NCBI GenBank assembly: GCA_030549175.1
Contig: JAUKUA010000006.1
Coordinates: 1,550,001-1,614,000 of the forward strand
Source of the DNA: Lasiosphaeris hirsuta
Taxonomy: Eukaryota > Ascomycota > Sordariomycetes > Sordariales > Lasiosphaeriaceae
Direction of reading: 5' to 3'
DNA: 64,000 nt
A model generated the notes under the pieces. It was not told the origin of the DNA. It searched no databases and was given only the letters and a program-made list of their open reading frames with translations. Both the position numbers and the translations under genes were made by a program. How positions within the stretch are numbered: position 1 is the stretch's first letter; every line of letters starts with the position of its first letter. Positions 1 to 12,498 of the stretch are shown here, piece after piece.

Positions 1-3000
1 GGGGGGGGGGGAGCCCGGAATTGGGGTCCACCATTGGCCAACACCTGGCCATGATTGGGGGACTGGCCATTGGGTGACTGGCATGGGCTTTGTTTTCTCG
101 ACGCCAAGGAGTGGTTGTGTGAGCAAAACTTCCTCCGTGCGTCCTGGGGCACCCAGGAAATGAGCTGCCGGGCTCGCTGTGATTGGCGTGTAGGCAGCTG
201 GCAGCCCAGATTGGCGGCAGGGGGCGTGGATGCAAAACCTGGGAAGAAAGAAGGAGAAAAGAAGAAATTCTTTCGACCGCTATGACCTCCTTGTTCTCCG
301 GTGCCCTCAAAGCGCGTGCCCGCGACGAATACTGGCAAGACTAAACGAGTCCTGAGTGAGATTCAGAAGCTCGTCGCCGACAAAACAGTCGATGAAGAGT
401 CCTAAAACGACTTGATAGCACTGGCAATTCCTCGGCTATCTTTTGACCTCGCCCATCCGATAGGTCAATATTGTCATCCCACAGCTGAGGTGCGCCTGAG
501 TTGTACGAGGTGCCTTGGCTACAGGCCTCGATTCTGCTCTTGAGGATGTCAAATGCGCACCTGGTCGGCGGCCCTTTAGGCCTCGTCAACTCTCACGGTC
601 CTAATTGAGGTAGTAGGAAGCGCATATGCAGATGCAGATGCAAGTTTCGCAAGATGGCGGCAAATGGAATTGCGGTAGCGGAACATCTCCCGATGCTGCA
701 ACGCTCTCAGGCTGCGCATGGTGGTGCCACACCACCTCTTTGCCAGACTTGGTTACAGTTCCATTGCTCACGCACCCGGTTGATGATGGTCCCCTTTCGC
801 CGCTCTTCTGCTATGCTCTCTGCGCCGGGCTCGAAATAGGCGTCGGAGGCAGAGCAGCAGCCGACTTCTAGAGAGCTTCCGTCATCCCACCCTCGCGGGC
901 GCTAGCACCCCAGCACCTATCCCAGCACCCGTCGTAAAACTCGGCATGTGTGTGAGTTATGTGTTTTATCACACCCCTTTCTGAGCTTTCTGCCCGACCG
1001 TTCCCTCAGTGCCCAATGGGTCTTCGGCCGGCCCTGCATCCGCCCAAAATGCTCGCTGAAGCAAAAGATGCATGGCGCAGGTGCTCCAATTACAGCTGGT
1101 TGGACAGAATCCACATCCGTCACATCACCGTCGAGACCTGTGACACCGCACAGGTAAAACCCCCTTGGCGCATCGTTACTAGTGTACTGCAGTCTGGATA
1201 TGAGTTTTGGATTGCTGTCGTCGCTTTCCGGCTTTTGGTGGGGTGCCAGTTTCCCGCTGCGCGAACGGGGTAAGAAACACACGTAGCCTGAGCTTCGTCA
1301 AGCCGATCGCAAATATCCCGCGATTTGTCAGTCAGTAGCCCTTGGGCAGTTAGTCGTTCAGATGGCTTGACGCCTTACTAGTCCTTGAAATGACCGACGA
1401 ATCGCTCTTTCTGCTGATGCGTTGGCGATAATTATGCGGCTGGAGGCTTGAGCTCAGGCGTGACCCCCACAGGTTCGTTCGTCATGCCAAAGTCGAGTCT
1501 CAGAGGTCTTACGGTGCTCGGGGCGATCCTGCTCGTATCGTATGGTTGTGGATTTTCTGCACGCCGGCGCAATACAACTCGCTGTTGGCCCTAGGTCGCA
1601 CAATGAAGATTCAGCCTGATGGGTAGACCCCATCACGTCTTCAACGATGCGGACGTCGGCTCAGGACCTCGCGCGTGCTGTGTGCTCATGAAGCTGAGGG
1701 AGATTCCACCTTTCAAGCTGTGGGCGCATGGTGTTGCAGGCGGCAGCGGCGGGTGGCGTGCATTCTCCGCCATCAAGGTAAGGTACCAGGAGCAGCCTGC
1801 TGGCTGGAGCACGTTTGATCGAGCAAATAAGCTGTGGGCACATCGCGTCCAATCCGGATTGCAAGGCAGCAAACGAATTGTCGTCGCAAACACAGAGCGA
1901 CTCCCCTCTTTGGTCGGCTCTGGACCAATCTTTGTAGAAGAGCCTCACACGCTGTGCCTGCCAACCTGTCAACCTGGAAGTAGCGAAGATCTCCTGTCGA
2001 GATCACACCAACGGTCGCCATCTTGGCTCCGATTGGGCCTCGGTGGACGAGCCCCTGTTTGGCCCCCCCCTTTTCCCCAACGAAAGATCGATCGCTGCCA
2101 CTTGGTGGGTGCTAGTAGAGTAGTGGAGCGTAGTGTAGGTAGTGCCGTGCCGTGCCTTGGGAAGCTTATTACTAAAATAGGGCTTCTCTTATCGCGCAGA
2201 CGACAACCAACCCATCAAAAGCGACGTGAACTGGACTGGGTTTGGCTTGGTCCTCGATCCGCGTCCAAAAATGGAAGTGTAAAAGGATAAGGCGGCCAAA
2301 TGTGGTGAGAGTGCTCGAGCAACTCGGCTAACGGAAACATCAACCCCCTTTGGTTCGTTCAGGGGCGACGCGATGCCATGCGTTCCCGTCTTCGGTGCAG
2401 TTTCTCCCTCGACTCGCCCGTCCAGGGCCGAGTCCCGCCCGCGGCCTGTCGTGTCCACTGCACTCGGAATTGCAGTAGGCTTCGTGGTTTCTCACCTGAC
2501 CTGTGGCCATGGTGATCTGCGATATCCCCTCCCCCTCCCTCAACCCCTCTAACCGCACGCCCCAGACCCCCTGTCAGCCGCCGACAGCCGTCCCACCAGC
2601 ACGGGTCGCGCATGGCTTCCGCGGCCAATCGAACGGCTGTTCCTGACGCTTAACCCTATCAGGGTTAGAGGTGCAGGGATCGTACCTCAATTCCCACGCG
2701 CGCGAAAAGTGGCCGGCCCCCTTGGAAATTTCCTGGGGTGTCCCAGGCCATCCCCACCAATCCACGAGTCACCAATCCATCTGCAAAAAGAAAGAAACGC
2801 CCGCCGTTCTTTTCTTGGTTCCCAACGCTCGTCAGCGTCGCCAGAAGCCAATAGACGGATGGGCCTGCAGATGAAGGAGTGCGGGCAGGAAGCCACTCGG
2901 AGCGCAGGCTGCGATGTGGGATGTGCCCAAGTCGTGTTGTGTGGGTGCTTGCGGGCGTGTTAGCAACTGAGACAAAAAGCAGGAGAGAGCTGCTTGCTTT

Positions 3001-5568
3001 CGCCTCTCCCCTCTCCCCGCGGGGCCGGCGGGCTGCTGCTACACTTTGACCAGGAGATGGCAGAGAGGCAAAAGGAAGGGGCCAGCTGGAAAACCGCATG
3101 TCTGTCTCACCAACGTGATCCGGAGCTGCGGCTAGCGCTACGGTGGGAGAGAGAGATGCGTCTGTAAGGGATGAGTCGAACAATAGGCCCGAGACCACAA
3201 AAAGGACAATCGCATTCATTCTATCCGTACCCAGGCACACCCACTACACTATCGACCCTGAACGTGGCAGCAACCGCACGGCAATAGCTCAGACTCAGAC
3301 AGCAACAGGTCGGTCACTGCGGCCCTCGTTTCGTGCTACACCTCGACACTAAATGATTGCAGCCCCCTCATCCGAATCCCAAATCGCCCGAGTATACGAC
3401 TAGCACAAGAGACGTGCAGCGGAGCTATCCTGGCGTCAGAATATGACCCACCTTAGCGCACATCGCATCATTTGAGGGAGTCGGCAAGCCGCACGTACGC
3501 CTATACCTGGCGACTGACGGTCTGTAATTCTATCGATGGTGACGACATGCCAGCTTACGGATACTACATAGCAGTAGCAGTGGTGGACTAACCTGAGGGC
3601 CCCAGTTGCCCCTAGGTAACCAGCGTCTCGGTTTTATCGTGTCGCGCGTAAGCCAGGGCCCGACGACCAACAGGTTCTTTTTTTTTTTTCTTTCTTCTTC
3701 CTTTTTCTCTCCCCCATGTTACATCATCCAAACAGAGCCTCGACTGGCGCCCAAAATACCATACATACGCCTCAAACGCACAACCTCAGCCTTTTACGCC
3801 CGCCACACTCCCTCGGACTCCCGGCTACCCGAAGTCAATACCACCTTGCTGCGTACACAACACGAACCAAACTCACATTGCGTCTGGACCATGACGCACA
3901 CAGATGCACACAGATGCAAGCCTCACCGAGCAGGTGACACAGCCAAAAGAAGCGCGCCCTTACGAGTCGGCGTGTGTCACGGTGAACGAGATCAATAAAA
4001 GGCAAAACGCAAGGTAACTCTACGGCAGGAGAGAGAGCTGCTGGACGAGTCGCTGCCGGTACGTTGTTGGTATAGTGTTCTAATTTCCACCCACCGAGTC
4101 CAACGTCGCACTGAGGCTTCGCTTCTCAACCCACCCACACCGCACCCGCTCCCGCACCCTCACTACGCGTCATTGAATCAACGCGTGAATCTGCGGGGTA
4201 ATGAAGGACTACAGGGCGGGATGGAGGGCAGAGATGTAAGGCGCGGGGACGCGATTCGAGATGCATTGTTAACTTACAGGTTGGATGTTGAGAGAGGCTT
4301 TCACACAGGCGAACGTGATGTTTCCCAGCATCAACCTCACCCCGCAATACGCAGCAAGCCAAGCGACAATCGACCAACGGCTGGAGGATCTTCGGAACGG
4401 ACTAGACTTGAGGATACAAGAGTGCAGAGCCTCCAAGAGAGAGAAGTCCCAGATGCCGGGTCGGGTCTGGGGGCATAAACATTGAATGCCCCAGAAAGGC
4501 GGCTCACAAATTGTTTAAGATGAGCTGAGACACGGGCCAGGATTTTTCCCTAGTATTTCCCTGGTTGTCCCCAGCTCGCCAACTCCCGCTCCGTTGGCGC
4601 ATGGTTTCGCTCTCGTCGCTCCTGGATGAACTGCTGCTCCGGCCCTATCCTTGCGGCTCCCTTCGGTGTACGAGTAAATTGTGGTGTAAATTTCCGGGCG
4701 GTGCTCGTTTCGTGTGGCGGAAACACGAGTGTGTAGGAGGATGTGGCTGCTTAGGCTGCAGGTTCGCAGGGCACCCTCTGGCAACTCTGAGATGTGCCCG
4801 CAAATATCCGTCCCCCACGAAGCAAATTTTTGCGCTGCGTACTTCATTCAGTACGGCGCGAGGAAAGACGCCTGTAAAATCCTTCCTCAATGTGTCATTT
4901 CTTGACGGATATGGATATGACTGCTTTAGGGAAGACGTTCCGGACGCCTCAACGCTTGCTGGAAGCGCCAGCCGGGTAGGCGTGGACTTTGTGCCCCTGT
5001 CTCTCTTCCTTGCAATGCACTACACTAGTAAATAAGGTAATGGATTTGAGTTTTTTTTCTTCATAATCCTTCCCGAGGCCAAGAATGCCACCAACCCTTA
5101 CCTTTTCAAAATTAATTTTCAATAGCTTCTCCGCGCACACATCATTCCTGCCTTGACAGTGGGCTTGGCTTAATTCGCAAGTCGGGATGCTCTGAGTAGA
5201 ACCCCGCATCGACATGGACGGGAGCTCGCGGGTACCTGAATAGCCCGCTGAGGCCGCTCTACGGCCCGCTCCCTCTCCCCGCAAAATTGAACGCCCAGTC
5301 GCCCAGTCGCCCAGCGAGGCCAACCGAACAGGGGATGGGAACCGTCGTCACATTGCAGGCGGTAAGCGGGCATTGGCAACCGTCAACCGCCGCTACCAAC
5401 CACGTTACCGGGTCAAATTCTGACCTTCCTCACTTGGATCGTCGATCTATCGATAGCAAGTAATCAGAGCAAGTCATTCTCGGGGGGTTTTTTTTCTTTT
5501 CTTTTCTAGCAGTTTAGCCAAGGACCAAAATACTCGGACCGTGCCATGAAACTCCTCCCACATGCAAA
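1..5568. other. Left gene-poor region, no supported gene
   Basis: No reading frame here shows a recognisable domain, splice structure or sustained coding pattern; open frames are short and overlap on both strands. Visible items are a G run at the extreme left end, pyrimidine-rich tracts (about 2520-2560 and 3677-3716, T runs then CT), repeated ACAGATGCAC-like words near 3898-3920, and an 8-base direct repeat CGCCCAGT (2.6 copies, 5292-5313). The CT tracts resemble fungal promoter or 5'-UTR sequence, so part of this may be long regulatory DNA for the GH3 gene or for a gene outside the window. Confidence 0.6.
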
Positions 5569-8097
5569 ATGGACTACCTAAGCCAGCTCTTCCACCAGCT
5601 GCCATGGCCTGGCTTCCTCGTAGAGCAGCTCCCCTTCAGCTTCAGAAACCTCGCCATCGTCCTCCTCGCAACGTCGTCACTCACCCGACCCTCAACGGTC
5701 TCGCCCCCTTCCGAGCTTCCCTATTATGGCCTCAGCCCGCCCGTGTACCCGTCCCGTAAGTATCTGCTCCCCTCCCCCGGACTTCGTTAGTCACAGAAAC
5801 ACCCTTCCCCCCAAACTAACAGACGGTCCCCCCCCCCCGCATCAGCCCCCGCCAACGGCAGTAGCTCCCCACGCTGGACGCTCGCCCACGCGCGCGCGCG
5901 CACCGCAATCTCGCACCTCACCCTCGCGGAGCTGACGAGCCTCACCCACGGCCACCCCGGCCCCTGCGTCGGCAACACCCCCGCCATCCCACGCTTGAAT
6001 CTACCTGCGCTGTGCTTCTACGACGGACCCTCGGGCGTGCGCGGCCAGGAGTTCGTATCCGCCTTCCCCGCCGGCATCCATGTCGCCGCCACCTTCGATC
6101 GCGCCCTGATGCGCCAGTACGGGCGGGCCATCGGTGCCGAGTTCCGCGGACGTGGTGTCAACGTGGCTTTGGGGCCTGTGGCGGGGCCGCTGGGCCGCGT
6201 GGCGACGGGCGGGCGGAACTGGGAGGGCCTGGGGAGTGATCCGTACCTCGCCGGCATCGGCATGGCCAGTGTGACGAGGGGCGTGCAGGACGCGGGCGTC
6301 GTGGCTGGGCTGAAGCATTGGCTGCTCAATGAGCAGGAGTGGAGGCGGAGGAAGGATCAGGGGACGCCTGGTGAGGCGGTTAGTTCGAATGCTGGGGATA
6401 GGGCGCTGCGGGAGGTTTATGTCTGGCCCTTTATGGATGCCTTGCGCGAGGGTGCGGGCGCGGTGATGTGTAGTTACCAGAGGGCGAACCATTCGTATGC
6501 GTGCCAGAACTCGAAGCTGCTGAATGGGGTGCTGAAGACCGAGTTGGGATTTGAAGGCTTTGTGGTGAGTGATTGGGATGGACAGATGGCGGGTGTTGCA
6601 TCGGCGAATGCGGGCTTGGATCTCACCATGCCTGGGCCTGGATATTGGGGGGACCACCTCGAGCAGGCGGTGCGAAATGGATCGGTCAGCGAGGAGCGCG
6701 TTGCGGATATGGCGGAGCGCATTCTTGCCGCGTGGTACTATCTCGACCAAGAGAAGGCGTACCCGCTCCCGGCGCTGTACGACAACCTCGAGAAGCACCT
6801 CCCAGTTGATGTCATGGACGATCACGCCCAATTGATCGAGGAGATTGGCGCCGCCGGCACCGTGCTCGTCAAAAATGTCAACGGCACATTGCCGTTCAAC
6901 AAGCCTCGGTTTTTGTGCATGTACGGCTACGACGCGATTGTCAAGGCTGTGCCGTGGAAGAACCATGACCGTTACGGCGGGGGTTACGAGGTTAATTTTG
7001 GGTGGAACACACTGAACGGGACGCTGATTACTGGAGGAGGATCGGGAAGCACAACACCGCCGTATGTTGTTTCGCCATTCCAGGCACTGCAGGAGCGGGT
7101 GGCAAAGGATAGGGGCGTTCTGCGATGGGATTTCTACTCGGAGGATCCTGAGACACCATATGTCAACGCAGACTCCTGCCTAGTGTTTATCAACGCGTAC
7201 GCAGGGGAGAGCTTCGACCGGACGGGTCTCGCAGACGAGTTCAGTGATAGGTTGGTGCTGAACGTGGCAGCGCTGTGCGCAAGCACCATTGTTGTGATCC
7301 ACTCGGCCGGTACGTCCCCCTCCCCCTTTTCGTCAACAACCAACTCTGACCCCTCCTTAGGTATCCGCACCGTTGACGCCTGGATCGACCACCCCAACGT
7401 TACTGCCGTCCTCTTCGCGGGCTTGCCAGGCCAAGAGAGCGGCCACAGCCTGGCATCCATCCTCTACGGCGACGTCAACCCCAGCGGCCGGTTGCCTTAC
7501 ACTGTAGCCCGCAACGAGAGCGACTACGGTCCGCTTCTCAACGGCTCCGTCTCTTTCGACTACTTCCCCGACAGCAACTTCACCGAGGGCCTCTACATTG
7601 ACTACCGCGCCTTCGACCGCGCCGATATCACGCCGCGCTTCGAGTTCGGCTTCGGCTTATCCTACACCACCTTCTCTTACACGGCGCTCTCCACCTTCCT
7701 CGTCGTCAGCACCGCGCTCTCCGAGTTCCCCGATCCAAGCATCCCCATCACCCAAGGCGGACATGCCCAGCTGTGGGACATTGTCGGCGTGGTTCGGTGC
7801 GCCGTGGCCAACACGGGCGACCGAGCCGGGACCGAGATCGCGCAGCTGTACGTCGGGATCCCGGATGGCGAGGGGGACGACGATACCACGCCGGTGCGCC
7901 AGCTGCGCGGCTTCAGCCGCGCCGGGCCGCTGGCGCCGGGAGAGGCGCTCGAGGTCGAGTTTGAGCTCACGCGGCGCGACCTGAGCGTCTGGGACGTGGT
8001 AGCGCAGCAGTGGCGACTGCGGAAGGGCGAGTATCCGCTGTGGGTTGGAGCGAGTAGTCGGGATCTGCGGCTGCAGGGGAGTTTGGTTGTTGAGTGA
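5569..8097 (+). CDS. GH3 family beta-glucosidase (three exons)
   Basis: Hydrolyses terminal beta-D-glucosyl residues, for example of cellobiose or oligoglucosides. Model: 5569-5755, 5846-7309, 7361-8097 (795 aa). Intron 1 has donor GTAAGT and acceptor ATCAG, and the phase matches. Intron 2 is 51 bases, in frame and without a stop, so reading through it would add 17 spurious residues between HSAG and IRTVDAW. The GH3 N domain contains the nucleophile motif SDW (bases 6568-6576, about residue 304) in GFVVSDWDG; the C-terminal sandwich carries GLPGQESG, and a fibronectin-III-like end carries RQLRGF. There is no classic cleavable signal peptide; a hydrophobic stretch near residues 28-38 (LAIVLLATSSL) could be a signal anchor. 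The start is the only ATG in frame before the intron. Family call is strong, substrate is inferred. Confidence 0.93.
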
Positions 8098-8804
8098 AAC
8101 TTATCGCGGTTGGGCTGCAGGAGCATGGCTGTTGGAAACAGTCCTATGGGTATCTTCGAGAGCTTCATGGCATCACAGCGTGCGAACATGTACTGGGATG
8201 TTTTAGTTTTGGACTAGGCATGTGTCGGGCACACTCGGAGTTCACCAGTGAGAAAGGGCATGGCAAAACAAATAGCACAAGAGGATACATAAAATAAAAA
8301 AAGTATACATGTGATACTATGATATATTTACAATAGTTACAGTATATTGGATTGCCTGCCATGCTAGAGGACCAGCCGGTCCAACAAGGGACGGTGACTA
8401 GCCCGTCCTTGGAGCAGACGTGACGACCCTATATGTATGAGGTCCAGTTTCCTGCTAACAACGACAACCCCCCGTCCTGGGCTGTAATGGCTCAGCGGCG
8501 GGGGCGCCAGCTTGACGACAACTTGACTCGCCAGTACCGTAAAGCCCTTGATTCGCCAAGGCCATGCGTTCGATTCACGTTCGAGTAAAATCCGTCCGGG
8601 GATTTTGGTAACCACCACCTCCTATGGCCCGCCCTCTCTCTCTACCGGAGAGGGCCGTCCAGGGGGGTTGGGCGGGTGAGCTTTTTGCCTCTTGTACCAT
8701 TTCTATACCATAGCATGCTAGATGAATTGATCTGCAAGTTCTATTCATCCCTCACTATCAACGCACTACTAGCATTAATGATTCATCAAGTTCGTCAGAT
8801 AGTC
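8098..8804. other. Convergent intergenic region
   Basis: 3' flanks of the GH3 gene and of the converging TMEM135-like gene. AT-rich sequence at 8285-8350 (AATAAAA-like) fits polyadenylation signals. It holds the Pol III-like A/B-box element described separately and a GC-rich inverted stretch at about 8630-8665 (CTCTCTACCGGAGAG). Confidence 0.5.
8481..8600 (+). repeat. Possible tRNA-derived SINE-like element
   Basis: A sequence matching the Pol III A box (TGGCTCAGCGG, 8488-8498) is followed about 80 bases on by a B-box match (GTTCGATTC, 8568-8576). The start GGGCTGTAAT is tRNA-like. No cloverleaf closes: there is no acceptor-stem partner and the T-stem is imperfect, so it is not a functional tRNA. 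A tRNA-derived short interspersed element is one explanation and chance is another. Confidence 0.3.
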
Positions 8805-10891
8805 TCAATCCTCCTTTCTCCCCTCCCCATCAACCTCCTCCTCATCCTCTTCAGCACCCCAGTCCTTCCACCCCTCACCTCTCACCCAGCTGATTCCCTT
8901 CCTCCAGCTCCCCTCCTTGACTGCCCTCGCGTCTCGCTCGTACACGACACCCGTCAACATGAGCGCCAACACAAACACCCAAACATCACCACCCTTCATG
9001 GCGCGCCACCACCTCCTCTTGACACCCACCTTCCACAGGCTGTCAACACTCACCTTCGTGCTGTACAAGAACACGCCGCGGCCTCTCCGCCGCTCCATAA
9101 ACGCCCAGAAGCCGGCTAGGAACCCACCAAGGAAGAAGCGCTGCGTGGGCAGGAAGGTGCGGGGGAACCAGGTCTGGAAGAAGCAGATGGATGACCAGGC
9201 GGTGGCAATGGACCCCGTGACGAAGGCCGACATACGCAGGGCCTGCGAGACAAGCTTGTGCAGCGTCGAGAGGGGGAAGTGGTAGAGGGCCTTGAAGCGG
9301 GGGAGGAGCATGGCCGAGTAGATGAGCAGGAGGACGCGCGTTAGGGGCGGGAAGGAGCGCAGCCAGAAGGTAAGATAAGTACGGCTGCACGACGGGTCGG
9401 ACGGGTGGAGGGTCGCGCATGATAGGGCGGTGATGAGCGGGTGGGCGCCCGAGGTGATGGGTGCGATGGCGGTGAGGGTGGAAGGGAGGATGTCTTCTTT
9501 GTTGGGGAAGAGGACGGGGGAGACAAAGGCGCTGGCAGCACAGGTTAGCTCCAGGTTCTCGAGCCGGCGGGGGCAAGGGGAGATAGATACTCACGGCCAG
9601 CTGAGGCGGGCCATCTGGGCCAGGCTGTCTACAATCTGGTTTGTTTTGGGCCACGTGATGCTTACGGGGAAGTCTGCCGGTTTGGGGTGCAGATACGTCG
9701 TCGAGTGCTTGAAGATGAAGTCTCCATAGCTCTGTCCATTCACGTCAGTTGCCGTCGCAATACAATATCGGGCTCGGTCGGGCAAGCTCACCGCCGGGAA
9801 GCAATCCCGATCAAATACGACGGCGTGCAGCAGCTGGCCAAAGGCAAACGGCTGCAGCATCCAGCTTCCCCACCACCACGGCCTTGCCCGTTTCTTATCG
9901 GGCCTGCCATTGACTCCCTTCTCCCATCCCCACACCATGCCGTTCTCCTCTGCGCAGTTCCAGCCAAACTCAAGCGCCCGGAACAGGGTATATATCGCAA
10001 CCGACACACGTAGCTGCTGGCTCGGGTACACGCCGAGCGCCAAGCCGGCCAGCGACGCGCCGACAGCCGGGGCATACGGCGACGTCAATGTATTGGCCGT
10101 CCGCGGATTACGTTTGCGGAATGGCGCAGCCGACGGGTCGAGCAGGTGCGCGCGCAGCCGCGTGAAGAAGCGGAAGAGGAGGCGGTACATCAGCAGGATG
10201 GTACTCAGCGATAACGACAGCCGTAGCGTCGACGACTTGTGCAGCGGCTGTTTCTTCTGCGCCTGGCTTGCCGCCGGACTATCACGACGTCAGCATCCCA
10301 CTACCACACGACACCCTCAAGGAGGACCTACTCAGCCTTTCCCCCCGCTAACCGCCCACTGACGGCCCCCCAAATCTTCATCAGCGCACCTGTCGCCACA
10401 AACACGCGTATCGAATGCCGGATCGCGCGCGCATTGTAATCGTCCGCTCCCTCTCCCCCGGGAGCCTGGGCCTTCTTCCCCTTGCCCTTCACCAGCGACT
10501 GCGCCCTACCCCTCCCCTTGCCGCCCTCGCCGCCATCCTTCCCATCCATGATCCCTCGGACAACATCGACGGCGGGTGCGCGCCGCCGCAGCACGCGCGA
10601 CCGCGCAATGACATACTTGTGCAGCAAGGCGTACTCACGCGCCGATATGGTGTAGCGCAGGGCGTTGCGGAGGATGGGGTCAGTGGCAGCAGCGCGGGGG
10701 TTGGAGCCGGTCGACGCCGTCGGTGCCGGAGAGGCCGTCGGTGTTGGGAGGGAGATGGAGGTGGGGGGCGTGCTCCGCGCGGCGGTGGAGCTGGGGGTAG
10801 ACATGTTGATGGCGGCCGGCTTGGCGACGGGATTCCGGGTTGGTTGTGTCGAGCGCGTGGATTGATTGATGGGAACCAAGGATGGGTGCAA
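8805..10891 (-). CDS. TMEM135-like polytopic membrane protein (four exons)
   Basis: Exons (reading leftwards) 10332-10891, 9792-10278, 9595-9731, 8805-9531 give 636 aa; all three introns (53, 60, 63 bases) have GT-AG ends and matching phases. The N-terminal ~80 residues are low-complexity Ser/Thr/Pro/Ala. The middle holds the segment WWWGSWMLQPFAFGQLLHAV followed by FDRDCFP, characteristic of fungal relatives of the Tim17-like TMEM135 N-terminal family, then several hydrophobic helices and an acidic tail. In animals TMEM135 is linked to peroxisomes and mitochondrial dynamics; the fungal role is not established. The start at 10891 is the first Met; Met30 is a possible alternative because the leader is poorly structured. 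Confident gene, moderate family call. Confidence 0.82.
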
Positions 10892-12498
10892 GCTGGTGGG
10901 CTCGATCGGAATGGCGGCTCGCGCAGCTGCGCTGCCACTACTACGTCAGGGGTCCCTGGGTTTAATCGATCGGCCCGGTGCTGATCGCCGTCAAGGACTG
11001 GCGGCTTGGGAAAATTTGTAAGGGCGAGCAGCTTAGCATCTGCTGTCGCGGGTGCTGCAAGTCATCGTCGTCCAACAAGACGGAATGGAAATGTCGTAAA
11101 CGTAGTAGGAGGTGGGTGCTGTAAGAGAAGTGTTCTAACGAGTAAGGGAGGGCGCGAGGGGAGAAGCCTTTCTTGACCACTGATCACACGTGCAAAATCT
11201 CGGTACTACCAGCAACCCAACCAATGCCATTGACGCAGCGGGCCAAGAACAACGGCTAGCCTCCCCAGACCCCACCTGCACAAGGGTGTCCTTAAATTGT
11301 GACATGCCGTCATTCCATGCGCCCCTCCTCCCTCCAAGAGGGATTTCCCGAGAGTGAGACGCGTTGCGACGCGCTACCGGTACATTCAATCGCACCCAAA
11401 CATACCACAACCATTATGGACACACTCACGCAGCGGCACTGCACCGTATTCATCAAATACAAGACGCTGTACATCCTATCCCATGTTCGTACCTAGGTAG
11501 TTGATAAGCAAACAGGCAAGACGAAGACCAACGCGCATATGTCCCTGTCATCTCGCTCGGCCCAGTCCATGTCTTCCACAGCCGGCATTTTGGGATACCG
11601 TCCTCCTGAATCGCTTTTCCAGCCAATTCCCGCCCCGGTAGCCCGAGGAAGAAAGTCGTCAATGAAGTAGTTCTGACGCCAAGCCCAAAGCCCAAGGAAA
11701 AGAAAACATCCCTCTTTTGCTTTTGCCATCTTCTCCGTCACGCCCAGCTACAGATCCATCCCTGTTTCCAGCCCCTCCCGCGTCTTGATATCATTCATTC
11801 CCTGATCCTGTCTTCAGAAAGCACCCGCTGTGCAACCATATCCCCGGGGGAAAAAAACTAAGACCGCCCATAAAGGCGGTCCGCGTCCCGAGCATGACCT
11901 TAGCCAAGATCACAGCTTGCTCATCTTTCAAAAAGGAATATCAGAATCCGTGGCAACTCTGAACTCGGCAAGACGAAAAAAAGGCGGCCCAAATAAACAC
12001 CTCCAATCCATACCGAGAAAGGCCAGGGGATGTCGTCGACAGCTGAAGAATCATGTCTATCCGGCCCGCCCAAATCTCCAACTCGAATTCCATCTCCTAT
12101 GCGGAAAATAACCCTGCCAATCCCTTTCAATGGCTGGCGTAGTGCTCCAACTGAGAGCCCTTTATGCAGCGGGAAAACTGCAATCAAATCCGATCCCTAA
12201 CAAGGACCCATCCTAGCCTCTGAGCCCCCCTGCCTGGCGGCCGAGGCAGGTGTTTTGTGTAACTCTTACAACTCCAGACGCAATGCGGGAAAAAAAGATC
12301 TGTCAAATGGTGAAATGTATCAAACAAGAAAAGCATTAGGCGGTGATGTATGTGGCGAAAAGGGTGGGATGCAAATGCAGAATGCCAAAGCCGGAAACCC
12401 CTTCTCTCTCGAAATCCAGATTCTCGGTGTCATCAAGTCATCAGCTCCACGCAAAGCAGAGCAAGCCATGCGGCCGCAGTTGCCCCGGGCCTTCTTCT
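10892..12498. other. Intergenic region, no gene seen
   Basis: Promoter side of the TMEM135-like gene and 3' side of the BTB gene, both on the minus strand. Only short frames are present. A-rich runs near 11850-11860 and 11975 are the only notable composition. Confidence 0.5.

Noticed and set aside
1619..2290. 223-residue open frame on the plus strand
   Set aside because: No domain, no conserved pattern, poor start context and competing frames on the other strand; typical of GC-rich chance frames.
2665..3240. 191-residue open frame on the minus strand
   Set aside because: A hydrophobic start looks like a signal peptide, but the rest is low-quality sequence with no cysteine pattern or splice logic.
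6001..6966. 321-residue frame opposite the GH3 gene
   Set aside because: Mirror of the GH3 coding strand produced by GC-rich third positions; no start or domain support.
8364..8618. Possible tRNA gene
   Set aside because: A and B boxes match, but no acceptor stem pairs and no anticodon arm forms; kept only as a SINE-like candidate.
9043..9654. 203-residue frame in the TMEM135-like region
   Set aside because: It crosses an intron and runs out of phase with the conserved frame; Pro/His-rich shadow.
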